Assembly (NCBI GenBank): GCA_026929865.2
Contig: CM049413.1
Coordinates: 19,312,501-19,376,500, forward strand
DNA length: 64,000 nt
DNA from: Hyperoplus lanceolatus
Lineage: Eukaryota > Chordata > Actinopteri > Uranoscopiformes > Ammodytidae
Direction of reading: 5' to 3'
Below the pieces are notes generated by a model. That model ran no database searches. It was given only the letters and a program-made list of their open reading frames with translations, and was not told where the DNA came from. Every line of letters starts with the position of its first letter. Position 1 is the stretch's first letter. Positions 54,801-64,000 of the stretch are shown one piece after another. Made by a program: the position numbers and the translations under genes.

Positions 54801-57800
54801 ATCTGTAGTACAGATTCAACACCAGTTCCTACACCATTTCTGATTTGTGAAACACAGTTCGGGACTTCAGCATCAGTAAAAATGCTAATCAAAAGATTTC
54901 AGGACTCTTTCGGAAATCAACCTCTAGTAATCCTGAGCATAGCAACTCGGTGATGGCCTCATCTTGCTCCGTTTAAAGCTCTCTTCATGGCCAATTGACC
55001 CAATACCTCACTCTTGTCTTGTGCTAATTGAACAGAGAGGTAACAAGCGAGAGAGAGAGAGGGAGAGGGAGAAAATGAAGGGGGACTGAGGAGGGAGTAA
55101 GGAATGATGTGATGGAGGACGAGAGAGAGGAGAGAAGCGAGGGGTGGTGTAGCATGCAAGGCCTCATTGATTAGGTGGTGAGTGGTGCAATGTTTCTCTC
55201 CTGACGCTTGCACGCATTAAAGCTACATAAACACCCATAATTGGTTCGTTTAGAGCAGAGTGGAGGGAAGCCGCACACACACTCACAAAACACACAGCCA
55301 TCTTTGTATGTGTGTGAGGAATATATAGAGAGAGAAAAGAGGAGAAAAAGTAAATGCTTATGAAAAGGCATCACGGGCATGCAGAGTGGTTGTTGGTGTG
55401 GGTGGGTGTCAGTGAATGTGTATCCCAGTGCTGTACTAAGCAGGAATGATAAAACCATCCTCTGAGACTTTGGCATGACAATGACACTCACTTCAGGGAG
55501 AGGGATAAAATAGGAGGGGCGCTGCTGACTGTGACAAATTAGCTCTCGCATATGGAGGTGGCCGATGGGCTGTGAGGTGGGTGTCAGGAGGGACAGATAC
55601 GGTTGGCTGGCTGGAGTTGATGGATAGTTATTATGCCATTCTATTAAAAGAAGATGCAACTTTGGGGCCGTGCAGTTGAATGTTAGTTGCGGATAGCTGT
55701 TGGACACTGTCATACGGGATCCTGCAAAGTGTGTATGCATTCATCTCTACGCATTTGTGCCGTTTTGTCGGTGTCCTGGAACAAGCAAAAAGACAGCGAG
55801 ATCACATCAGAGAATTGGGCATCTGGAAGATGCCCGATGCATCCTGCAGCGCTGATGTCAGAGAGCCTGTCCCTGTTCTTGGAGGACAGAGTGTGTATGT
55901 GTGTGTGTGTGGCAATATTCAGGGTGTTCCCTGCATCCCGTAGCGTCGCATCCATCAGGTCCTAAGACCCCTGACAGGGCCTCACCTCCTGCCCCACCCC
56001 ATAGGGCCGTGGTGTCACTGGCTGAACGGACCGCTCCCTGGACATGGAATGATGGGATTCCTCGGTCTTGGCTGTCATCTGTAATCCACACTCTCACCCA
56101 CACAGCTGAATCTTCATCGCTCTCTCTCTCTGAACAGACACACACACACACCTTTCTCCCTCTATATCAACCAACAGGGCCACAAATACATTTGCATTCA
56201 CTGCCAATTCAACTCTGTATCAACATCGCTGAATCTACATATCGTTGACGTGTCCAGGTGCTAAGTCACCATTATGTCTCTTTCCAACACATACACCCTA
56301 CAACACACACATGCAGGATGTAGCAGGCAGGTCACAGTGGCCCCAGAGCACTGGACTGTGCTAAGCAAGTAAATATAGCGAGGACAGGCTTTATTAGAAT
56401 AGAAAAAGCACTGTTACAACTGTCACAGGTAAGCATGACAGATTAGGTACAGATCTTTGCCTCCGTGCCCAGAGTCCAACAGTCGTCCTCAGCTATTCAG
56501 AGTATCCTCCACGCCTATGGGTTATGTATTTTGTGTATCCTCTCATTTGAATTCTTTCACAGTTTAAAAAAGTAGATACCAAGGGTTTGTTGTGTGTACA
56601 TGAGTGTTTGTCTGTGCACTAATGCTCTTGGTATATAAAAAGGACAAGGTGAGTGTACTGTATGTCATGTCTTCCTAATGTAACTGCCCAGCAGATTACC
56701 GCCTTATTGCCTCCAAATCAATACCCTCGAGTGGGTGAAAAATAAGGCTTATTTCCTCTCAAGCCACCCTAGCATCAGCACCGCACACACCCACACACAC
56801 ACTCGCGGACACTGTGAACACATGCAGTCTCACATGCATGTTCATTATAGTGTTCAAATGCAAAAAGATTATTGGCAAGTGGAGAAAGCGAGACAAAAAA
56901 ACGCTAGAAACAGCCAGATGATGAGAGAGATGAAGAGGCCGGTTTGTGTAATCTCTCTGGCCTTGTCACAGCCACTGAGCCTACACAAAAGGACCCATCC
57001 ATTCTGGATCCCCCTAAAGCTCATTGATCCTATCAACATCCAGACAGGAGCTAGGAGTTAGGAGCAACCCTTGCTGGCTCTCCCCTTAACGTCACCCCAC
57101 ACTCACTCTAAAACTGGGATCAATATTGATTATCATCCCTAAACTGCCTGTCTCTGATTGTGTGCTTCAGGAGCTGCTCTACCCCATAGGAGATGTGGAT
57201 GTGTGTGGAAACAGCACAAGGCTGGGCTGGCGTTTATGTTGTTTTCATCATTTTGAAGCTTTGTGACGTAATACAGAAGTAGAAAATGGAGAGGAAGTCA
57301 AATTAAAAGGGGGCATTTGCTCATTTTAGGTTTCAAATGTGTATTTTTGCAGTCTTTACTAGAAGCGGTTTTGATGGTTTATTGTTAATAAAAAAACATA
57401 TTTCTCTCACTCTGCCCATTTCAATCACCTATCTCCAGCATTTGTTCACCCACTGTCTGCAAAGCTCAGTTTAAGCACCTGCCCGCCCTTTGTAAAAGCC
57501 CAGTCTGCTCTGATTGACCAGATCATCGTGGGAGACTTCCCTGCTTGCCTTAGCAAAGTTACCTCTGGAGCCTCAAGTGGCTACCTTTGACTTCAGAGTC
57601 TCTGGCATCTCATCTCGCGTACTATGCTAATGACATGCTTTTCAAATGAGCAGCTCATTTGAACAGCATGCTGATTAACACATTTTCTGATCTAAACCGA
57701 CAGGGTTGCCTTGGTTCAGCTTTTGTGGGCTGGTAGGAGCACCAAATACCCAAAGATGTGTGTACAAAGACAGTCAAAAAAAGTCAGTTTTTCACAATAC

Positions 57801-60325
57801 AACATGTCCCCTTTATATAGAGAAGAATGTGAGGTAGATGGCACGCTAGGGATGAGAGGCAAGTTCAGTCCTGGAGATCGATTATTCTAGTCTGAGATGT
57901 AAAGGCTTGTACTTCTAAGCATCAGTGTCCAGCACACCCCCCTACCCCCCCCCCCCGCCTTTCTTCATCCCACTCTCCCACCCCATACATTCAACTCCAG
58001 TCCGTCAATCATGCTTCTCAGCATGATAGCCCCCATGATCGCAATCGACACTCAAATGATGGAAGTGAATAAAACTCATTACTGATAGTCAGCGTGAGTC
58101 ATGGCAGGGCATTAAAAGTTGCGTTCGGGCCCTTGGCTGTCCATCCCTCAGCCGTGCTTTATGATGGGGGAGATCTGGTCGGGTTCCCGAACCACACCAA
58201 CACAGACACCCCTCGCCTCCCTTGCACCTAAAGCACCTTGTGTTGTCAGACATCTAACCGGCTTTTATTGAAGTAGTGGGAGAGTTTTCTGGTTGTGGTC
58301 GAGTGAGTGGTGCCACAGAGGTCTTGGTGTCTGGGAGTTGCAAATGTGATTTTTGTAATAAACTTAAAATGAGCTACTACTTTTTATTTGGTAATCAAGC
58401 CCCCCCCCCCCCTTGCAACTCTCGAGGACATGGTACCACTTATATGTCTCACACTGGTAATGGCTGGACACTGTGGAAAGGGCTGCTACGCTCCAACTGA
58501 CTCTACTAACCACTGGCTAAACAAGTCTTTACGCTAATGTAAACCAAGGCAGACCAGAGTGAGTCACTCACCATCTTAGACCGCCTCCTAACTGGCCCTG
58601 TCCTCATAAACCCACTGCAGAGAGAGATAGAGAGAGAGAGCAGTGTTTATAGAAACACAGGAGCGGCTCACCTCTGATCTGCCCTGCGATATGGGAAAAA
58701 AGAAAAGACTCAGAGACAGAGAGAGCGAGAGACAGACAAGAGAGGAAAGGAGACACCAGGGGTTACATGATTGCAGGACAAACTCATAAAAGTTCCATTA
58801 ACCCGCGAGGAGTTAAAGAGGCCCTGTTTTCATCCAGCAGACAGCCTTCACAAACAGAGCATCACCATAAAACAGTGTCCTCGTTTCCTTGCTTCCATCT
58901 TTCCCTGGGATCTCTACTATAGCCCCTCGCTCCCACAGTCACAGTATGTGTCTTGGTCTCCTTAGTCCTTCCATCCCCCTGGTTTTTAATATTTTACAAC
59001 AATCTCTTACTTCCTACGCTCAGACATCAAACGCATAGATCTATAGAAATAAGGATTCCATATATTCTTTCCTCCTTCAACCCATCCACCCTCAGCTGAT
59101 CAAAACAGGACTAACTCGTTACGCCCTCTCCCCTCCTAATCTGGGTTCCTGGTCTGTGAGTCACGACCCGAAGACGCCACAGGTCCGTCAGCGTCAGTCT
59201 GTCTGTCTTATTAAAGCGGCTCGCCATTCATCCGTGTCTATTCAGTAACTGCTTTCACAAAGATCGGGTCGTAAAAAAAAAAAAAAAAACCTGAGTACAT
59301 TTTGATGCAAAATTCTCTTGAAAACAGAGTATATTTATAACAAGTAAATTGTGTATACTGTTTTAGCGGGGGGAGGTTAACACACACAGAAAGGACCTTT
59401 TATTGACTTAAGCGGTAATGTCGGATTTCATTGTTCGGGTTTTGTTGCCATCTTTGGTATGGAGCTCTGCATCAGCACTACTCATCTCTGAACTTTCCAA
59501 AAGGATCCCTGTGAATCCAATCTTTTTCTCGCGCTTTCAGTCGTGCCTTTCTATTGTTGCAATAATGCAAAAGACGTGGCTCTTCAACGATTGATTTCCA
59601 GCAAAACAACTGTGGCTTCTGCCAGAAACAAAACACATCACTCCCTGTTCGCCAGTAGAGACCTAAGTAAACATAACAAAGTCTCATTAAGATCAAAATC
59701 TCTTTTGCAAGAGAAGCTTTAGAAGAAACTGCATATATACACAACATCACAACAAGATGACACAAATTGCACAACACAATCATCACACACAGACACCAAT
59801 CCAAACCATCAAATGTTAGGGAACAAAAAGGATGTAATAAGTATAGAGGCTTCTATCTGCGGTTAATAAAAATGACAATGTAAGTTGATATTTATATGGA
59901 ATTCAAACATAAAACCGATGGGAGTAAAACATGATCACGCAGTACATCAAGGTTAATCATTATGCTTTTACGAAAGAATCAGGATTACCATTTAATGCAT
60001 GAATTCTGCAGCCATACATGTTACCATATCATGTTTAATGGATACCTTAATCCTACAGATAAGTGTGTTTGTGATATAATCCTTTTGTTTTTGATATTTT
60101 AAACACTGAATGCAGACACACGATGACCCCACCTCTACCTTGTCGATCACAACAGTTTTATAGGTTCGGGAAGGTCTGCTCCCAGCCAAACCGTATGACT
60201 GTTCTTTCATATCGTCCATTAAGGAACTAAGCAGAGGCACTTAGCTCTGCTTTTGATGCCCTCACTATCTGGTACCACCATCTCCTCTGCTCATTTTCCC
60301 ATGGTGTAACCTTTCCTCCCAAACT
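51896..60325. other. Intergenic region, no gene recognised
   Basis: 52000-52600 is repeat-free with balanced composition (GATTCATATCAAACGC, GGCTAAATTAGCGGC, TAATTATGACTAGG) and looks like conserved non-coding DNA. 53850-54950 is AT-rich. 55000-56300 has GA-rich and CA-rich patches. 57900-57960 and 58400 are C tracts. The longest frames (for example 55171-55740 minus) are low-complexity and match nothing known to me. Confidence 0.4.
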
Positions 60326-60336
60326 TATCTTGCCTT

Positions 60337-60515
60337 GGGGCGCTCCGGTGGCGTAGTGGATAGAACGTGTACCATATTGGCTCCGGCCTTCGTTGCAGTG
60401 GTCGCGGGTTCGAGTCCGACCCGTGGACCTTTACTGCAGTCATCCCCCTCTCTCTCTCTGTCTCCCCATTTCAACTCTGTACTATCTAATAAAGCTTGAA
60501 AATGAAAAAAAAACG
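60337..60515 (+). mobile_element. tRNA-derived SINE with 10-bp TSD
   Basis: Head GGGGCGCTCCGGTGGCGTAG with A box TGGCGTAGTGGATAGA, B box GGTTCGAGTCC, then a CTCTCTC tract and AATAAAGC, ending in an A tract. Flanks TATCTTGCCT at 60326-60335 and 60516-60525 are identical. Intact promoter boxes and a clean duplication suggest a fairly recent insertion. Common in percomorph fishes. Confidence 0.93.
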
Positions 60516-60726
60516 TATCTTGCCTCAGCACACATGCTCATACACACCACGTTGCTTGGTAGACACTTTTATCAAAATGCATTTCTTTAGTACGAGATTC
60601 TTTCATTGGAAGTTACACATTTGCAAAAACATAAAACAAGTTTTGTCTCCTGAGCTATGCTGCTGCTGCTACACCTGTCAAGATTTCCATTCATGCACAG
60701 TACATATGGACACAGTTTACAATTAC

Positions 60727-61170
60727 CACTTTTACACCAATGCCAACCTGGGCTGGTGCTAGTTTGCAGTTGGTACAACTTCTAAGAACCCATTAGCGTA
60801 TCCACAGGCTAGAGAGCCACATCAGTACAGCTGTATACATACCGCTTTCCCAGGAACACTAGCGCTAACTTCAAGCACAATAACAACAACGGACTACATT
60901 GCATTTGTATAGTGTTGCTACTGTCTTTGCAAGCAGACAGGCATTCAAACACGACTGGTCCAATTTGTGTTGCTTGATGCAACTGCTACGGACAGATATT
61001 ACATTTCAATTATGTTTTTGTTTTTTAAAATGGCGGTCAGTAAGCTAAAATTGGTCTGGTTGGTCATGAAAATTCCGACTCAAGCCTGTGATGTAGCAGT
61101 TTTTGATTCTAGACCAGCGAAGACATGATGCTGCTCTGGAACCAGTTTTCCTGGTAGAGGGTTATTTTGC
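60727..61170. mobile_element. Diverged second copy of the 26.9-30.0 kb element
   Basis: Shares with the first copy, in order: TTTTACACCAATG (cf. TTTCACACCAAAA), GGGCTGGTGCT, CTTCAAGCACAATAACAAC, CTTTGCAAGCAGACAGG, AAAATGGCGG and TTGGTCTGGTTGGTCATG. It lacks the Tc1 and foldback insertions. Ends are too eroded to place exactly. Confidence 0.6.
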
Positions 61171-62602
61171 TGTAGAAAAGCAAATATGTGGTTCACTATT
61201 TTGTATATACTTTGAACTAGCCCTCAAACTACTAATTGAGCTAATGTTAGCCAGGTGAAAATTCTGGCTTTGAATAAAATGCATGCTTTTTATGCAAATG
61301 ATGGCATGCATCATGCCAAAACACTTAGGCTAAATTGAACATGTTCCAGGCAAAGTCATCATTCTCACCAGATCATGATGTACAGAACACGAAGGAAAAC
61401 ACAGCATTTTCCTTGCTTTGCACTAGTGCTAGCTACTCCAAAGTATAGTAGTCCAAGTAAAGTACCCTGAGGTACTATGGTAGTGACGTTGATTGGAAAA
61501 TCAACCTCAGAACACTGTTCTGAATAAAAGTTAAGCAAATAGTTGGACCACTTGCCCATTAAGATTTCTTCACAGAAAAATATTTGGTTACAGCCTTGGT
61601 TGTTCTGCCTTTATCTTTATTATGAGGTCAAAAACGTAGCAATTGGTCAGCAGCAGTCAGAAGTGAGCAGCAGGACGACTCAGCACTTCATGGCGAGTGT
61701 GGGTTTGGGGGATGGGTGGGGTTTTGGAGGAGTCAGAAGGTCAAAGGGTTGTGAGATGGAGGACTGGAGTGAAGGGGAAGCCCAGACATCTCGGTCCCCC
61801 TGGAGAGGACCTATGGGCTGGGTGTGACGCTGGTGGGACGTGGGCATAATGAGGATGCATCACTGCAGCAATGAGGTGCTCTATCACAGGTGCACACACA
61901 CCAACAAGCATGCATACACGGGCAGTCACACTCCGAATGTGCATCCACATCAACACATGACCCACACTGACATCAGACTACCATAAAACCTCTAAGCCGA
62001 TCACGACAAAAGACGTCAAACTAAGCCTCAATCTGAGCCCATTCCCACTGTAAAAGACGTGGGAACAGGCTTTTTCTTATCAAGCTCTGGATTCTGTTTT
62101 TTCATTCTCTGGGAAAGAAAGGGGTACAACTTTTTCCTGTCGCCTTCAGCCACCGCTATTGCCGAGCAGTAAAGCGGCCAGCATGCAGTAAAATAAAATG
62201 AGGTGTGGAGAGAACTGGACTGATCTGCAAAGCCATTGGCTGCCGAGAGGGTCGTAAAATAATAACACTCTGTCGTAAAACAAAGTGCTTATTAAATCAT
62301 TTTAAACAATATTGCGTGATGTGGTGTGCTCCACAAAACAAAAAGAAAAGATCTCATGGGGGAAAAAAAGCTGAACAATCAAATGAAACTTAATAAGTTG
62401 ATCATCATCACAACGCCGAGTAAGACTTTGGGGAAACCTTGGTGGCTGAGCTCCTCCCAGCCCTATCAATAAAGTGACACTTGGTCATTATGTGGCCATT
62501 ACTTGGACTGCATCAGAGGACACTGCCTCCCCTGTATAACTAAACCAAGCTTGTGGTTATTTCTATATGTGTGCAGGTGGGGGAAACCAAATACAAGTGA
62601 GT

Positions 62603-62682
<80 letters not shown>

Positions 62683-64000
62683 CTTCCGCAGTTGCTGGCG
62701 ACGAGTGGACTTAAAACTCTCGCTGCATTGATCTACAGCGAGTGAATTTCTACCACTACCAGTGCGATGCAAGGCAGAGAAAAGATCAGGACTTGGAGAA
62801 CAAGTCACACTGACAGGAGGTTTCTTTAGGCCTACATCAGTACAAGCAATGAGGGGAAGAGTTGTGCAGCTTTTGGAAAAGAGAACCAGCCCTTATTCTT
62901 GTTCTGTACAGACAAGAACAACAGCTGCTGATCTTTAGATCACTACAAGATTCCCAAAACGGATGATTATCATTAAAATGAATGGTTTTAAATGACTAGA
63001 AATGAAGCCAAACAAAGGGAGCAAGTGAAAAGATACGTTGATTTTAGGATGTTAGCCAACTCTTGTCCTCACTACTTCTTAGAATCAGCACTGTGTTGCT
63101 TTCTTTGAATATGTTGTTGAAAACCTTATTGCATGCTATTCCTTCTCTGTCCCTATACGCTTCCTGTTTGTGGCAACTAGAGACAATCCAATTTAGCAGT
63201 TGTGTCCACTCAAGTCCAGAAATTCGGGATGATTCAGATTCCTCACCTGTGAGTTTGACAGTCAATGATTACAGAAACAAAGACATCAGTGCAAATGTAC
63301 AATGAGTTCCTGCTCCATCCATCGAGGAGGAAGAAGTCCTTCCACCAGGATTGGGTCCACTACAGTGCCGAATGAAATATGCCAACTTTTTTTGGAAAAA
63401 ACTGGGGGGAAACACATTGAGCTGTTTTATTACACCTCGTCAAGTAAATCAACATTTTGCTTTAGGGTCATAATACAGCAGGATGCTAAACACCTGCATA
63501 CTATTTGTAACTGACATCCTATAGGTGGATCTAACCAGCCCTTTATTGTCAATACAATCAATGAAAAATCAAAGCCTTTACTACGACATATTCACAATAT
63601 TGTCAGAAATACATTTTCTGTGCAAAGCTTGCAGTGACATTTTTTTTGGCCAAAAAGAAGACTCCATTTGTAAATGTTAAGATCGTCAAATGTGGGCCTC
63701 TGGACAGGGTTTCATTTAAATGTGCAAAAAGAAAAAGAAAGAACGAAAATGGTAGAAAGAGAAGCATGTCAATTCATGGTACAAAAAACAGATAGGATTA
63801 TGCATCTGGTTAGTGCGGTTAAATCCCCCACTTTTCAAAATATAATTAATCCTAAACTTTCATTTAAGACCAAAAACACTTGTTTTCAGTACCACTTTCA
63901 ACATTAAATACTTTCACACTGAAAATATGCCTATATGTAAAAGTAATGATTAATGTCAAGAAATCCTTGACCTAATGTTAACATTAAACACAAATGCAGT
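61171..64000. other. Intergenic region, no gene recognised
   Basis: AT-rich sequence with scattered short frames and no recognised exon. Minus-strand AATAAA occurs at about 63543, which could belong to a convergent gene beyond the window, but no coding sequence supports that. Confidence 0.35.
62604..62681 (+). repeat. CA microsatellite
   Basis: About 38 uninterrupted CA units. Confidence 0.95.

Noticed and set aside
55171..55740. 189-residue minus-strand frame
   Set aside because: No recognisable domain, no splice context, overlaps CA-rich sequence; length is within chance for a 64-kb window.
46811..64000. EVX1 or other HOX-cluster gene
   Set aside because: Expected by synteny, so I looked for homeodomain codons on both strands; none was recognised. 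It probably lies beyond the right edge.

Overview
This window is vertebrate nuclear DNA, almost certainly from a ray-finned fish and tentatively a percomorph. The evidence is multi-exon genes with GT-AG introns, very dense CA/GT microsatellites, a tRNA-derived SINE, a degenerate Tc1 element, several hAT elements with 8-bp target-site duplications, and many TTAA-flanked MITEs. I see nothing bacterial, viral or CRISPR-like.

Two protein-coding genes are supported, arranged head to head. TAX1BP1 (selective-autophagy receptor; SKICH domain plus long coiled coil) lies on the minus strand. It runs from its ATG at 18596 leftwards through 13 coding exons to 354 and leaves the window before its C-terminal zinc fingers. 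HIBADH (mitochondrial 3-hydroxyisobutyrate dehydrogenase, valine catabolism) lies on the plus strand. It is complete: 8 exons from 20699 to 45475, 329 residues, with a poly(A) signal at 46788. About 2.1 kb separates the two start codons, and the probable shared promoter is at about 20.2-20.7 kb. The same divergent TAX1BP1/HIBADH pair flanks EVX1 and the HOXA cluster in tetrapods, so the downstream half probably belongs to the EVX1/HOXA regulatory landscape. No EVX1 or HOX exon is visible here.

Layout: 1-18.6 kb, TAX1BP1 exons and introns, with two copies of a TTAA MITE, a tandem-monomer repeat (10.3-11.4 kb) and a hAT element (14.3-15.8 kb). 18.6-20.7 kb, TAX1BP1 5' region and promoter. 20.7-45.5 kb, HIBADH with a 14.4-kb intron 4. 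That intron holds a Tc1 element nested in an older element, a long perfect inverted repeat, another TTAA MITE and a second hAT element. 45.5-46.8 kb, HIBADH 3'UTR. 48.4-51.9 kb, a pile-up of four transposons, three of them with intact target-site duplications. 52-64 kb, gene-free DNA with a SINE, a diverged copy of the older element and a long CA array.

The points most worth checking are: (i) a ~190-residue Glu/Lys/Arg-rich expansion encoded by TAX1BP1 exon 11; (ii) loss of a family-conserved glycine beside the HIBADH substrate-binding motif, possibly by paired indels; (iii) three separate TTAA-flanked MITE families; (iv) a 60-bp perfect inverted repeat; and (v) repeat-poor stretches that look like conserved regulatory elements. 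No wholly new biological system is evident.
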